Below are positions 44,266-54,648 of a stretch of 64,000 nucleotides of DNA, piece after piece. Origin of the DNA: Ruegeria marina (lineage in GTDB: Bacteria; Pseudomonadota; Alphaproteobacteria; Rhodobacterales; Rhodobacteraceae). A program made the translations under genes and the position numbers. The stretch's first letter is position 1, and each line of letters begins with the position of its first letter. The stretch is taken from the NCBI RefSeq assembly GCF_900101475.1, contig NZ_FMZV01000010.1, positions 62,001 through 126,000 of the forward strand, written 5' to 3'. Under the pieces are notes generated by a model. The model saw only the letters and a list, made by a program, of their open reading frames with translations, searched no databases and was not told the origin of the DNA.

Positions 44266-46425
44266 TCAGGCGATAGCTGCCGCGAAACTGCCGCGGTACA
44301 GGGCGGCAAGCTCTGCCAGCGGGGCTTCGGACGCGCCAAGGCGGACCCTGTCGCCGCCAAAACGGCCGACTGCGGAGACTTGCACGCCCGCGGCTGCGGC
44401 CGCGGTCATCAGGGCTTCGGCCTGATCGAAGTTGCAGGCGACCAGATAGCGGGCCTGGTCCTCGCCGAACAGGGCCGCTGTAGCAGCGTCGTCGATCTGC
44501 ACGCCAACACCCGCGCTTTCGGCCAGTTCGAAGGCCGCCAGCGCCAGACCGCCATCGCCCAGATCGGTGCAGGCCTTGATCAGGGACCGGTTCGCGCGGA
44601 TGAACTCGCCATTGCGGCGCTCGGCCTCAAGGTCGACATGCGGCGCGTCGCCATCCTCGCGGTTGAACACTTCGGCCAGCAGGGCGGACTGGCCCAGGTG
44701 GCCCCTGGTTTCACCGACTACCAAGGCAACATGCCCTTCGCGGACGTCCTTGCCGATGATCTCGTCGGTCGAGGCCAGCAAACCGACGGCTCCGATCGTG
44801 GGGGTGGGCAGGATCGCCTTGCCGTCGGTCTCGTTGTAGAGAGAGACGTTGCCTGACACGATGGGCATGTCGAGCGCCGAACAGGCCGCGCCGATGCCTT
44901 TGATCGCACCGACGAACTGGCCCATGATCTCGGGTTTTTCAGGGTTGCCGAAATTCAGGTTGTCGGTGGTGGCAAGCGGTTTGGCCCCCACGGCGGTCAG
45001 GTTGCGATAGGCTTCGGCCACGGCCTGCTTGCCGCCTTCTTCAGGGTTGGCACGCACGTAGCGAGGGGTCACGTCGCTGGTGAAGGCCAGCGCCTTGTCG
45101 GTGCCATGCACCCGCACGATGCCCGCGCCCAGACCGGGTGTGCGGGCACTGTCGGCCATCACCATGGTGTCATACTGTTCATAGACCCACTGCTTGCCGC
45201 CATAGTTGGGCGAGCCGATCAGGGCGCGCAGCCCGTCGATCGGGTCGATCTGCGGCACCTCGCCCAGGGGGGCTGCGGCCGGGGTTGCCACCCAGGGGCG
45301 GTCATATTCGGGGGCGCGGCCCGAGAGCGGCGACAGCGGCAGGTCGGCGCGCACCTCGCCCTTGTGCATGATGATGAAGCGGTCTTCGGTGATGGTCTCG
45401 CCGACGATGGCGAAATCGAGGTCCCACTTGTCGAACACCGCCTTGGCCTCGGCCTCTTTCTCGGGCTTCAGCACCATGAGCATCCGTTCCTGGCTTTCGC
45501 TCAGCATCATCTCGTAGGCGGTCATGTTCTCTTCACGCTGCGGGACAGCGTCGAGGTTCAGCCGGATGCCCAGGCCGCCCTTGTCGCCCATTTCGACGGC
45601 AGAGCAGGTGAGGCCAGCGGCCCCCATGTCCTGGATCGAGATCACCGCGCCGGTCTGCATCAGTTCGAGACAGGCTTCCATCAGGCGTTTTTCGGTGAAC
45701 GGGTCGCCCACCTGCACGGTGGGGCGCTTTTCCTCGATTGTGTCGTCGAATTCAGCGCTTGCCATGGTGGCGCCGCCAACGCCGTCGCGCCCGGTCTTGG
45801 CGCCAAGATAGACCACCGGCATGCCGATGCCCGAAGCGGCGGAGTAGAAGATCTTGTCGCTGTCGGCGAGGCCGGCGGCGAAGGCGTTCACAAGGCAGTT
45901 GCCGTTATAGGCCGGATGGAACCGCACCTCGCCGCCCACGCAAGGTACGCCGAAACAGTTGCCGTAGCCGCCGATACCTTCGACCACGCCATTGACCAGG
46001 CGCCGGGTCTTGGGGTGGCCGGGTTCGCCGAAGCTGAGCGCGTTCATCGATGCAATGGGTCGCGCACCCATGGTGAAGACATCGCGCAGAATGCCGCCCA
46101 CGCCGGTAGCCGCGCCCTGATAGGGCTCGATATACGAGGGGTGGTTGTGGCTTTCCATCTTGAAGACCACGGCCTGGCCATCGCCGATGTCGACAACACC
46201 CGCGTTCTCGCCTGGGCCACAGATCACCTGCGGGCCGCTGGTGGGCAGGGTCCGGAGCCATTTCTTGGAGCTTTTGTAGGAACAATGCTCGTTCCACATG
46301 GCCGAGAAAATGCCAAGCTCGGTGAAGGTCGGCTCGCGCCCGATGATCTCGAGGATCATGTCGTATTCGTCGGGCTTCAACCCGTGCGCGGCGATCAGGT
46401 CCTGAGTGATTGCGGGCTCTTGCAT
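44266..46425 (-). CDS. purL: Phosphoribosylformylglycinamidine synthase II
   Basis: ATP-dependent amidotransferase subunit that makes FGAM in purine synthesis together with PurQ and PurS. The 719 residues are the short PurL of the three-subunit system. Motifs: [17 protein letters not shown], the invariant [33 protein letters not shown], and the second half [31 protein letters not shown] 46425 is preferred; the frame also has a TTG at 46443. No purQ or purS is in the window. Confidence 0.97.
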   Translation of the reverse strand: MQEPAITQDLIAAHGLKPDEYDMILEIIGREPTFTELGIFSAMWNEHCSYKSSKKWLRTLPTSGPQVICGPGENAGVVDIGDGQAVVFKMESHNHPSYIEPYQGAATGVGGILRDVFTMGARPIASMNALSFGEPGHPKTRRLVNGVVEGIGGYGNCFGVPCVGGEVRFHPAYNGNCLVNAFAAGLADSDKIFYSAASGIGMPVVYLGAKTGRDGVGGATMASAEFDDTIEEKRPTVQVGDPFTEKRLMEACLELMQTGAVISIQDMGAAGLTCSAVEMGDKGGLGIRLNLDAVPQREENMTAYEMMLSESQERMLMVLKPEKEAEAKAVFDKWDLDFAIVGETITEDRFIIMHKGEVRADLPLSPLSGRAPEYDRPWVATPAAAPLGEVPQIDPIDGLRALIGSPNYGGKQWVYEQYDTMVMADSARTPGLGAGIVRVHGTDKALAFTSDVTPRYVRANPEEGGKQAVAEAYRNLTAVGAKPLATTDNLNFGNPEKPEIMGQFVGAIKGIGAACSALDMPIVSGNVSLYNETDGKAILPTPTIGAVGLLASTDEIIGKDVREGHVALVVGETRGHLGQSALLAEVFNREDGDAPHVDLEAERRNGEFIRANRSLIKACTDLGDGGLALAAFELAESAGVGVQIDDAATAALFGEDQARYLVACNFDQAEALMTAAAAAGVQVSAVGRFGGDRVRLGASEAPLAELAALYRGSFAAAIA

Positions 46426-46556
46426 CTGATGTGGTGTCCCCAAGCTGGCCGAGATTGCGGGCCTTTTAGGGCAAGCCAGCGTCGGGGGAAAGAGGCAAGA
46501 GGGCGCAGATCGAGGCCAGTCAGGCGGGTTTTCCCCGAGCGGGGAGAAAAAAGAAT

Positions 46557-46582
46557 GCCCCCGCCAGTGTAATGGCGGGGGC
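46557..46582 (-). terminator. Rho-independent terminator after the MscS channel gene
   Basis: GCCCCCGCCA-gtgtaa-TGGCGGGGGC, a perfect 10-bp stem with AAAAAAG next to it on the plus strand, so a U-rich stretch on the minus transcript, 33 bp past the channel stop. Confidence 0.9.
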
Positions 46583-46614
46583 CTCGATGTTTCGAGCGGA
46601 ACGCGCAGCCAGCC

Positions 46615-48876
46615 CTAATCGCCACCATTCTGGTGGGACTGTTCGTTTGCTGCCTGCGCCGCAGCCGCAGCTACTGCCGATTTCTGATCGGGGGTCAGGT
46701 GGTCGGCCTCGTCCAGTCCGGGGATCGCAACGCGCACTTCGCGGCGGGCGAATTCGATACCGTTCGCCTTGAACTCGTTTTTCACCTTGTTAAAGATTTC
46801 CTTGCGTAGGGTGAACTGCTTGCCGGGCTTGGCCATGAACTTGCCGCGGATGATCATGCCGACATCATCGAAGTCGAACACGCCCTGCGACTTGAACGGT
46901 TGCAGGAACCCCTCCTTGTGCACGGGGTCCTCCATCATCTCGGTGCCGATCTTCTTGAAGATCTTCTTGACCTTGTTGGGGTCGGTGTCGAAGGGCACGG
47001 TGAACTTGAGCTTCATGATCACCCAGTCGCGGCTGTAGTTGGTCAGCTTCGCGATCTCGCCATAGGGAATCGTGTGCACCGGTCCGCGATGATGGCGCAG
47101 TTGCATCGACCGGATCGAGATTTTCTCGACGGTTCCGGTCGTTCCTCCCACATCGACATATTCACCCACGCGGAAGGCATCGTCGATCAGAAAGAATATT
47201 CCACCGACGATGTCGGCAACCAGTTTTTGCGCGCCAAAGCCGATGGCCAGGCCGAGGATACCGGCACCGGCAAGCAAGGGCGTGATGTCCAGCCCGAGAG
47301 CCCCGAGAGCAAGCAGGCCAAAGATCACCGCAATGGCGACCTGGGCCGTGACACGAAGCAGCGGCAGAACGGTCACCAGACGGGAGCCACCGGCGCCACC
47401 ACCTTCGCCCGCTTCCTCGTCCGGGCTTTGCGCTATTGCCGTCTGTTCCTTGGCCAGTCGTCGATTGATCCAGAGCGATACGGCTTCGTTCAGGATGTAG
47501 CCGATGGCGATGATGATCAGGAACTCGATGACAGCCCCGCCTGCATCGAGCCCTGCGCCTGCGACTGCACGCAGATCGATATCCCATGCGTTGGCGATCA
47601 TCAGGATAACGAAAACGCCGGCAATCACGCGACCGATGCGGATGAAACTGCGTTTGGTGGACTTGTAGGCGCGCTCGGCGACCGGGCCGTCCCCGATCAT
47701 TGGCGGTTGCAGATGGCGAACCAGCCCGCGGATCAGCGTGTCGATGGCGGGGGCCATGAGAAGCCAGAACATGGTGATGTAATGGGCGCCGGCGACGATG
47801 CGCGCAAGGGCCTCGCGATCGTCGATCGCCGAATAGTATTCGACAATCAGCCATACGGCAGCGGATACACCAATGGCGAAATAGGGGTAGTATTCCGCAA
47901 CCTTCTCGTCGAACCTGGTCCGGTCCGGATCCGTGCCGAGCATCATGTCGGACAAGCCGGCGCGCGCCGTCCACGCGATGATCGCGATATAGGCGTGAAT
48001 CGAGAGGTTGAGCCAGAATCCCAGCCGCATCTCACCCATTGCGATCCCGTTGAGTCCGTTGAAGGTAACGATGAACAGGGTGAAACCGATCAGCAGGAAC
48101 AGTCCGATCTGGTTGCGGTGCAGGTATTTCGCCCAGTGATCGTCGATGTTCACCAGTCTCATTTCCGGACGTTCCGGCGCGAGGATGAAGCGTGAGAGCG
48201 CCGCGCCGAGGCGCGGAACCCAGATCATGTAGAGTACGAAAGGGGCGGCGAACGCGATATCTTCGGGCGAAAGCAACCTGCGTCCGACAAAGACCAGAAC
48301 ATAGTAGAAGACAACCAGTCCGAGAATTTCGCGGCAGAACCGGCGGAACAGAAAGCCGACCGCACCGCGCAGATCGTCAGCTGACCCGCTGGGCACCTTT
48401 CTCAGCCATGAGCGCGTAAGGTAGGTCGCGGCCTTCTCCGCCGCGTAGCCGATTGCCAGTGCAAGAAAGGTAAAGCCAAAAAGGGAGGCCAGACCCGACG
48501 TTCCGAATGTCGTCGTGAAGTTGTGCAGGGCCTCGGCCTGTTTTCCGACCAGTTGCGGAACCTTGCTGAGCACGTCGAGCCAGCTTGCAATCATCGCGTT
48601 TGCGGTTTCGGTGATTTCGGCGATAAGCCCTTTTTGCGGTGCCGGGGAGTCTCCTGCGCGAGCCTCGGCGACAGCGTCCAATCTCTCGAGCAAAAGCGCG
48701 CGGACCTGGTCGTCCGAGAGACGGGCAACAAGATCGTCGACCTGCTCGGGCGTCAAGTCATCGGGAATGACGGGCACTGCGGTCGCCGCTCCGGTTTCTG
48801 TCGCTTGGGCGGCGGCCGGTTCGGCAATCGTGACAAAGCCGATCAGGGCAGCAAGGGCGAATACCCATCGTAGCAT
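46615..48876 (-). CDS. Large MscS-family mechanosensitive channel
   Basis: Inner-membrane channel of the MscS superfamily with an enlarged N-terminal region, 753 residues. It has a signal peptide (about 1-23, ending PAAAQA), a periplasmic helical domain (about 30-110), many hydrophobic segments (about 120-530) and the MscS pore and beta domain near the C-terminus: GLALGALGLDITPLLAGAGI, GLAIGFGAQKLVADIVGGIF (pore helix), DDAFRVGEYVDVGGTTGTVE and the later HTIPYGEIAKLTNYSRDWV. A Gln/Ala-rich tail ends it. Such long forms release osmolytes on hypo-osmotic shock; the function of the extra spans is unknown. Monocistronic by its flanks. Confidence 0.92.
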   Translation of the reverse strand: MLRWVFALAALIGFVTIAEPAAAQATETGAATAVPVIPDDLTPEQVDDLVARLSDDQVRALLLERLDAVAEARAGDSPAPQKGLIAEITETANAMIASWLDVLSKVPQLVGKQAEALHNFTTTFGTSGLASLFGFTFLALAIGYAAEKAATYLTRSWLRKVPSGSADDLRGAVGFLFRRFCREILGLVVFYYVLVFVGRRLLSPEDIAFAAPFVLYMIWVPRLGAALSRFILAPERPEMRLVNIDDHWAKYLHRNQIGLFLLIGFTLFIVTFNGLNGIAMGEMRLGFWLNLSIHAYIAIIAWTARAGLSDMMLGTDPDRTRFDEKVAEYYPYFAIGVSAAVWLIVEYYSAIDDREALARIVAGAHYITMFWLLMAPAIDTLIRGLVRHLQPPMIGDGPVAERAYKSTKRSFIRIGRVIAGVFVILMIANAWDIDLRAVAGAGLDAGGAVIEFLIIIAIGYILNEAVSLWINRRLAKEQTAIAQSPDEEAGEGGGAGGSRLVTVLPLLRVTAQVAIAVIFGLLALGALGLDITPLLAGAGILGLAIGFGAQKLVADIVGGIFFLIDDAFRVGEYVDVGGTTGTVEKISIRSMQLRHHRGPVHTIPYGEIAKLTNYSRDWVIMKLKFTVPFDTDPNKVKKIFKKIGTEMMEDPVHKEGFLQPFKSQGVFDFDDVGMIIRGKFMAKPGKQFTLRKEIFNKVKNEFKANGIEFARREVRVAIPGLDEADHLTPDQKSAVAAAAAQAANEQSHQNGGD

Positions 48877-49192
48877 TTGATGTCCCTCTAAAAGAATGGA
48901 TTTTTTTGCAATCTAGCCGAGATGCGAGGCGATTCAAATCCGTTTGCAGGGTGTCCAAAGGGACAGCTGGCCCTGAAATGACTCTCGGATAAGACACAGG
49001 TTTTTGCGCCGCCGGCCACCTGGCGAAAAAAAAGGCCGAGCGCTAAGCTCGGCCGTAGTCCAACAGGGAGGTTGAAGGTGACGAGCGTGTAAGCATCATC
49101 GCCTTCAGTTGCTCATTTAGGCGGCACGCCGTGCATCTTCAAGCTTTTTCATGCTGCATGCGCAGCATTTCCGCCATGCGCGGAGTGCATAC
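48877..49192. other. Intergenic region, 316 bp, between MscS channel and LysR genes
   Basis: Both flanking genes are read leftward. The region holds a T-rich patch before the channel gene (48894-48912) that may be part of its promoter. A hairpin, GGCCGAGC-gctaa-GCTCGGCC (49034-49054), has eight A on its left, i.e. a U-run for leftward transcripts, and terminates the LysR unit. Between the hairpin and the LysR stop there is ~140 bp containing only very short frames; I see no convincing gene. Confidence 0.6.
49034..49054 (-). terminator. Rho-independent terminator downstream of LysR gene
   Basis: GGCCGAGC-gctaa-GCTCGGCC, an 8-bp perfect stem, with a run of A immediately left of it on the plus strand (U-run on the minus transcript). 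It lies ~140 bp after the LysR stop. Confidence 0.85.
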
Positions 49193-50098
49193 CTAAAGTC
49201 TGCCCATCTCTTTCAACTGTTTGCGATGGGCAATGATCTCGTCCTGGACGAAATCCCGAAACGCGGCAACACGTTGGGAATGGCGCAATTCTTCGGGATA
49301 GGCGAGGTAAACTGGTACCTCCGAGGACTTGATATCGGGCAGGACGTGGACGAGATCCGGGAAATCCTGTGTCACGTAGTCGGGCAGCACACCGATCCCC
49401 AGATTGTTCAGTACGCCCTGGAGGATCCCGAAATAGTTGTTGACGGTCAACAGCGAGGCCGGATTGTAGGCGAGCAGATGCTGGGCGAGGACTGCGCTGG
49501 CTCCGACCTGAGCGGCCGAGGTATTCTGGCAGATCAGTCTGTGGTCGCTGATGTCGGTAATATCTGTGGGCGTCCCAGCGCTATCGAGATAGGCGCGCGT
49601 CGCGTATAGCTTCATCTCGACCGTCATCAGGCGCTTGCGTATCAGATCGGCCTGACTGGGTTCTTTCATCCGAATTGCCACGTCGGCTTCGCGCATGGGA
49701 AGGTCGAGGACGCGCTCCTCGAGCATGAGGTCAACCTTGAGATCGGGATATTTCTGATAAAGCGCGGTGAGGCGCGGCGCAAGCCAGAGTGTGCCGAAGC
49801 CAAAGGTCGTGGTGACTCGTAATTCGCCGAACACCTCTTCTGCGCTGTCGCGAATGCGGGCCGCGGCCGCATCCAGACGCTTTGCCATGGATTTGGTGGC
49901 GTCGAACAGCAGTTCGCCCTGTTCGGTGAGAATCAGTCCTCGGGCGTGCCGGTGGAAGAGGGTGGCATTGAGTGCTTCTTCGAGTGCGCGGATCTGCCGA
50001 CTGACCGCGGATTGCGACAAGTTCAGCTTGTCTCCTGCATGCGTCAGGCTGCCGGCGTCAGCCACCGCGTGAAATATCCGAAGCTTGTCCCAGTCCAT
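49193..50098 (-). CDS. LysR-type regulator divergent from indolepyruvate oxidoreductase
   Basis: LysR family regulator, 301 residues, HTH about 3-60 (SLTHAGDKLNLSQSAVSRQI) and effector domain with FGTLWLAPRLTALYQKYPDL and READVAIRMKEPSQADLIRK. ATG 50098 has AGGAAAG 8 nt upstream; the frame also opens at a TTG 21 bp earlier without a ribosome-binding site. It diverges from the fused indolepyruvate oxidoreductase gene across ~170 bp that contain the inverted repeat AGGTCA-N7-TGACCT, so it is the likely regulator of that gene. The ligand is unknown. Confidence 0.88.
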   Translation of the reverse strand: MDWDKLRIFHAVADAGSLTHAGDKLNLSQSAVSRQIRALEEALNATLFHRHARGLILTEQGELLFDATKSMAKRLDAAAARIRDSAEEVFGELRVTTTFGFGTLWLAPRLTALYQKYPDLKVDLMLEERVLDLPMREADVAIRMKEPSQADLIRKRLMTVEMKLYATRAYLDSAGTPTDITDISDHRLICQNTSAAQVGASAVLAQHLLAYNPASLLTVNNYFGILQGVLNNLGIGVLPDYVTQDFPDLVHVLPDIKSSEVPVYLAYPEELRHSQRVAAFRDFVQDEIIAHRKQLKEMGRL

Positions 50099-50201
50099 GT
50101 CTGCAACTTTCCTAATCAACCTGACCGACTATATGTAACACATGACATTTTCACAAATATCTGCCTGCCCCTTTTTTGATGGCGCAAATTTTCAGCTATA
50201 C

Positions 50202-50220
50202 AGGTCAACATTTATGACCT
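50202..50220. promoter_or_regulatory. Inverted repeat between LysR and indolepyruvate oxidoreductase genes
   Basis: AGGTCA-acattta-TGACCT, perfect 6-bp arms with 7-bp spacing, 46 bp upstream of the oxidoreductase ATG and 104 bp from the LysR start. Size and place fit a LysR-type operator. Confidence 0.5.
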
Positions 50221-50265
50221 AAAATCTTTTGCATAGCTGTCACACGGGCGCAGGGGAGACGTAAA

Positions 50266-53200
50266 ATGAGCCAGCCAAAAGTTTCTCTAAATGACAAATA
50301 CGATCTGGAGAAGAAGTCGGTCCTGTTGAACGGAACACAGGCGCTGGTGCGCCTGATGCTGATGCAAAAGGCCCGCGACAAGGCTGACGGTCTCAACACG
50401 GCGGGACTGGTGACCGGGTACCGGGGCTCGCCGCTGGGCGCAGTCGATGTGCAGATGAGCCGCGCCAGGAAGCAACTGGATGCGTCGGATGTGACCTTTC
50501 AATTCGGTTTGAACGAGGATCTGGCCGCCACCGCACTCTGGGGCAGCCAGCAGGCCGGGCTTCGTGGCGATGGCAAGTTCGACGGTGTTTTCGGCCTGTG
50601 GTACGGCAAGGGGCCGGGCGTAGACCGTTCGGGCGACGTGATGCGCCATGCCAACATGGCCGGCACCGCGAAACACGGCGGTGTGTTGATGGCGATGGGC
50701 GACGACCACACCGGCGAAAGCTCGACTGTCTTGCACCAGTCCGAATGGGCGTTGGTCGATGCCTATATGCCGGTGGTCAGCCCGGCGGGCGTACAGGAAA
50801 TTCTGGACTATGGCGCCTATGGTTTCGCGCTCAGCCGCTTTTCCGGGCTTTGGGTCGGCCTGAAGACCATGAAGGATACCATCGAGGTCACCTCGGTCGT
50901 GGATGGGGATCCATTTCGGATGAAACTGGTCGAGCCAAAGTTCGACATGCCCGAAGGGGGGCTGAACATCCGCCTGGGCGACACGCCGCATCTGCAAGAG
51001 GCGCGGATCATCGATTACAAACGCTTTGCCGCCGAGGCGTTCAGCCGCGCCAACCGGATGGACAAACGGGTCTGGGGCAAGCCGGGCGCCAAGATCGGCA
51101 TCGTCGCGGCGGGCAAGAACTGGCTCGACCTTGTGCATGCGATGTCGCTTCTGAACATCGACGAGGCCGAGGCCGAGCGTCTGGGCATCACCACCTACAA
51201 GGTCGGCCAGACCTTTCCGCTGGACATGCAGAGCTTTCACGACTGGGCCGAAGACCTCGATCTGATCGTGATCGTGGAGGAAAAACGCAAACTGATCGAG
51301 GTGCAGGTCAAGGAGGCGATCTTTGACGACCGGCAGGGCCGCCGCGTCTATGGCTGGTACAAGGGGGGCGCCGGCGCAATGCATCGCGAGGAGCTGTTCC
51401 CGACTCGCGGCGCGCTGGACCCGATCCTGATCGCCGAGAAACTGGGCGGTATCCTGATCGAGGAAGGCCGGGAAACCGATGGTATCCGCGCGGGCCTCAG
51501 CGCGTTGGCGGATGCCCGGCGCAACGACAACGCACAGGAAATTGCCTCGCGCCTGCCGTATTTCTGTTCGGGCTGTCCGCATAACAGTTCGACCAAGGTT
51601 CCCGACGGCAGCCGCGCCTATGCCGGGATCGGCTGTCACTACATGGTGCAGTGGATGGACCGGAACACCCAGGGCTTTACCCATATGGGTGGCGAAGGCG
51701 CCAACTGGATCGGTGAGGCGCCGTTTTCCAACACCAAGCACGTGTTCCAGAATCTGGGCGACGGCACCTACAACCATTCAGGTGTGCAGGCGATCCGCGC
51801 TGCTTTGGCGGCAGGCACCAACATCACCTTCAAGATCCTCTACAACGACGCGGTGGCGATGACCGGCGGCCAAGAGAACGAGGGCGATCTGACCGCCCCC
51901 CGCATCGTGGCCGAGGTGAAGGCGATGGGCGTCAAGGAAATTGCCGTCGTCTATGACGCCAAGGAGGATGTGGACAAATCGCAATTCCCCGCCGGGGTGC
52001 CGTTTTACGAGCGCGCCGAACTGATGCAGGTGCAGAAGCGGTTCCGCGAGATCCCCGGCGTCAGCGCCATCGTCTACATCCAGACCTGCGCCGCCGAGAA
52101 GCGCCGCCGCCGAAAGCGTGGCACCTTTCCCGATCCCGACAAGCGGGTTTTGATCAATGCCGACATCTGCGAAGGCTGCGGCGATTGCGGAGTGCAGTCG
52201 AACTGTGTCTCGATCGTTCCGAAAGAGACCGAACTTGGCCGCAAACGCGCGATCGACCAGTCCTCGTGCAACAAGGACTTCTCTTGCGTCAACGGGTTCT
52301 GCCCGTCCTTCGTGACCGTTCAGGGCGCGAAGATCCGCAAGGAGGCCACAACCGAGATCGACCTGCCACACCTTCCGATGCCGGTTCTGCCGCAGATCGA
52401 CGGGACGCATAACGTGGTGATCACGGGCGTCGGCGGTACTGGCGTCGTCACCATCGGCGCCGTGCTTGCTCAGGCCGCGCAACTGGATGGCAAGGGGGCC
52501 GGCATGATGGAGATGGCGGGTCTGGCGCAGAAGGGTGGCGCCGTGCATATCCATTGCCGCATCGCAAACCGTCCCGACGACATCAGCGCCATCCGGGTGG
52601 CAACCGGTGAGGCACATGCGCTGATCGGCGGCGACCTCGTGGTCAGCGCCGGGGCCAAGACGCTGGGCCTGACCCGCACCGGGACCACTGGTGCCGTGGT
52701 CAACAGCCACGAGATCATCACGGGCGATTTCACCCGCAATACCGATTTCACCATCCCCGCCGACCGGCTGAGTCTGGCGCTTGAGGCGCGGTTGAAGGAG
52801 CAGCTCGACCTGTTCGATGCTTCGGAGCTGGCGCGCGCGGTGATGGGCGATTCGATCTATTCGAACATGATGGTCTTTGGCGGTGCCTGGCAGCGCGGCC
52901 TGCTGCCCGTGAGCCACGAGGCGATCATGCAGGCGATCGAGATGAATGGAGCGGCGGTCGAACGCAACAAGCGTGCCTTCGACATCGGACGCTGGGCCGT
53001 GCTGCACCCGACCGAAGCGGCAGGCTTGCTGAAGCCCAACGTGGTGGACCTGCCGAAGTCGCTGGAGGACAGGATCACCTACCGGGCGGAACATCTTGCC
53101 GCCTACCAGGGCGCGCGCCTTGCCAGACGCTATCGCAAACTTGTCGACGGTATCGCCGATCACGGCCTGCGCGCGGCAGTCGCCGAAGGCTATCACAAGC

Positions 53201-53682
53201 TTTTGTCCTACAAGGATGAATACGAGGTTGCGCGCCTGTTGCTGACAAGCCGGGACAAGGCCGCTGCCGAGTTTGACGGCGATCTGAAGCTGACGCTCCA
53301 TCTTGCCCCGCCGATCCTTGGCGGCAAGACCACCGATGGCCGACCGAAAAAGCGTGAGTTCAGCGAGCGCTGGATGGCTATGTTCAAGTTGCTCGCCCGG
53401 ATGAAGCGCTTGCGTGGTACCCCGCTGGACGTTTTCGGGTACACTTCCGAACGCCGTATGGAACGCGCGCTGATCCGACAGTACGAAGAGGACATGAAAG
53501 AGGTTCTGCCCCGCCTGTCCGACGCGAACCGGGACGCCATCATCGCACTGGCGCGTCTGCCTCTCGATATACGCGGTTTCGGCCCGGTCAAGCTTGCCAA
53601 CGAGGCCAAGGCCGCAAAGCGGCGCGAAGAGCTGTTGGCGGTTGTTCGCCAGAACGGCACGGAAAGGGCGGCGGCGGAATAA
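50266..53682 (+). CDS. Indolepyruvate ferredoxin oxidoreductase, fused alpha-beta subunits
   Basis: Thiamine-diphosphate enzyme that oxidatively decarboxylates aryl-2-oxoacids (indolepyruvate, phenylpyruvate) to acyl-CoA with ferredoxin as acceptor, in aromatic amino acid breakdown. The 1138 residues fuse both subunits: IorA-like part (1 to about 700) with GYRGSPLGAVD, GHYM-type GIGCHYMVQWMD, ThDP site NDAVAMTGGQENEG and cysteine clusters (CSGCPHN; CEGCGDCGVQSNC; CNKDFSCVNGFC) for Fe-S centres; IorB-like part from about 715 (VVITGVGGTGVVTIGAVLAQ, EMAGLAQKGGAVHIHCRIAN). This long form is common in aerobic proteobacteria. GGGGAGA precedes the ATG. Confidence 0.94.
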   Translation: MSQPKVSLNDKYDLEKKSVLLNGTQALVRLMLMQKARDKADGLNTAGLVTGYRGSPLGAVDVQMSRARKQLDASDVTFQFGLNEDLAATALWGSQQAGLRGDGKFDGVFGLWYGKGPGVDRSGDVMRHANMAGTAKHGGVLMAMGDDHTGESSTVLHQSEWALVDAYMPVVSPAGVQEILDYGAYGFALSRFSGLWVGLKTMKDTIEVTSVVDGDPFRMKLVEPKFDMPEGGLNIRLGDTPHLQEARIIDYKRFAAEAFSRANRMDKRVWGKPGAKIGIVAAGKNWLDLVHAMSLLNIDEAEAERLGITTYKVGQTFPLDMQSFHDWAEDLDLIVIVEEKRKLIEVQVKEAIFDDRQGRRVYGWYKGGAGAMHREELFPTRGALDPILIAEKLGGILIEEGRETDGIRAGLSALADARRNDNAQEIASRLPYFCSGCPHNSSTKVPDGSRAYAGIGCHYMVQWMDRNTQGFTHMGGEGANWIGEAPFSNTKHVFQNLGDGTYNHSGVQAIRAALAAGTNITFKILYNDAVAMTGGQENEGDLTAPRIVAEVKAMGVKEIAVVYDAKEDVDKSQFPAGVPFYERAELMQVQKRFREIPGVSAIVYIQTCAAEKRRRRKRGTFPDPDKRVLINADICEGCGDCGVQSNCVSIVPKETELGRKRAIDQSSCNKDFSCVNGFCPSFVTVQGAKIRKEATTEIDLPHLPMPVLPQIDGTHNVVITGVGGTGVVTIGAVLAQAAQLDGKGAGMMEMAGLAQKGGAVHIHCRIANRPDDISAIRVATGEAHALIGGDLVVSAGAKTLGLTRTGTTGAVVNSHEIITGDFTRNTDFTIPADRLSLALEARLKEQLDLFDASELARAVMGDSIYSNMMVFGGAWQRGLLPVSHEAIMQAIEMNGAAVERNKRAFDIGRWAVLHPTEAAGLLKPNVVDLPKSLEDRITYRAEHLAAYQGARLARRYRKLVDGIADHGLRAAVAEGYHKLLSYKDEYEVARLLLTSRDKAAAEFDGDLKLTLHLAPPILGGKTTDGRPKKREFSERWMAMFKLLARMKRLRGTPLDVFGYTSERRMERALIRQYEEDMKEVLPRLSDANRDAIIALARLPLDIRGFGPVKLANEAKAAKRREELLAVVRQNGTERAAAE

Positions 53683-53761
53683 ACTGTCACAGCCCTGTCG
53701 TGGAACCTATGCAAAATGCCTGACTGCCCCTATTTAGGGGCCAGTTTTGCCGGAGTTATGC

Positions 53762-54640
53762 ATGACCGCGCGCCGCCATATTGCCCGCGATATATCCTAT
53801 TCCCATTCAGCCGCCACCAAAGGGGGCAGGGCCGTCATCAGGTTGATGGAAAATACAACCGGCCGTATCGGCCTTATCCGCCGCGCGGAAGGCTATGAAC
53901 GCGAAGTCGCCGAGGGCCGTGATTTCTGGTCGGTGATGGTCGACCGCTACGGGCTGACGCTCGACGTTGCGGGCGGTTCATTGTCGAACATCCCCAGTGA
54001 GGGGCCGTTGATTCTGATCGCGAACCATCCCTACGGAATTCTCGACGGGCTGATGATGGGCCATATCCTGTCTGTCACGCGGGGCGATTTCCGCATCCTT
54101 GCCCATCGCGTTTTCCGCAAGGCCGAGGACATCAACCGAATCATCCTGCCGATCTCGTTCGACGAGACGAAGGAGGCCATGCAACTGAACCTCGACACCC
54201 GCAAGCAGGCGCTTGGATATCTCGGACAGGGCGGGGCCATCGGCATCTTTCCCGGCGGTACGGTCTCGACGGCGGTCCGACCGTTTTCCCACCCGATGGA
54301 CCCGGGCTGGCGCGGCTTCACGGCGCGCATGGTCGGCAAGTCGAACGCCACGGTCGTGCCGGTCTTCTTCGACGGGCATACCAGCCGCCTGTTCCAGATC
54401 GCCAGCCATCTGCACTCGACGCTCCGCATGGGGCTCTTGATCAAGGAATTCCGCAAACGGGTCGATACGCCAGTTCGAGTGGTCATCGGAGAGCCCATCG
54501 GGCGCGACATTCTCGATCCACTGGCCCGCGACACGCGCAAGATGATGGATTTTCTGCGCAAGGCAACATATGAGCTGTCTCCGACGCCGTTGAAATCCTA
54601 TGATTACGGCTATGAATTCGAGGAACGGCATCGCGCCTGA
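53762..54640 (+). CDS. Lysophospholipid acyltransferase-like protein (PlsC superfamily)
   Basis: Glycerophospholipid acyltransferase-type protein, 292 residues, no clear membrane span. Block I is [10 protein letters not shown], in which His and Asp are five residues apart as in hemolysin-like members, rather than the classic HX4D. Block III is [11 protein letters not shown], and [17 protein letters not shown] follows, both typical of the family. ATG 53762 has GGAG nearby; a TTG 15 bp earlier is possible. It is 8 bp upstream of murI, so both are probably on one transcript. The acyl acceptor is unknown. Confidence 0.85.
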   Translation: MTARRHIARDISYSHSAATKGGRAVIRLMENTTGRIGLIRRAEGYEREVAEGRDFWSVMVDRYGLTLDVAGGSLSNIPSEGPLILIANHPYGILDGLMMGHILSVTRGDFRILAHRVFRKAEDINRIILPISFDETKEAMQLNLDTRKQALGYLGQGGAIGIFPGGTVSTAVRPFSHPMDPGWRGFTARMVGKSNATVVPVFFDGHTSRLFQIASHLHSTLRMGLLIKEFRKRVDTPVRVVIGEPIGRDILDPLARDTRKMMDFLRKATYELSPTPLKSYDYGYEFEERHRA

Positions 54641-54648
54641 AGGGAAAG

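Noticed and set aside
49055-49192. Small ORF between LysR stop and terminator
   Set aside because: Frames are about 11-26 codons without a convincing ribosome-binding site; could be 3' UTR.
50287-51777. 496-codon frame opposite the indolepyruvate oxidoreductase
   Set aside because: Shadow of codon bias on the other strand; no ribosome-binding site or recognisable domain.
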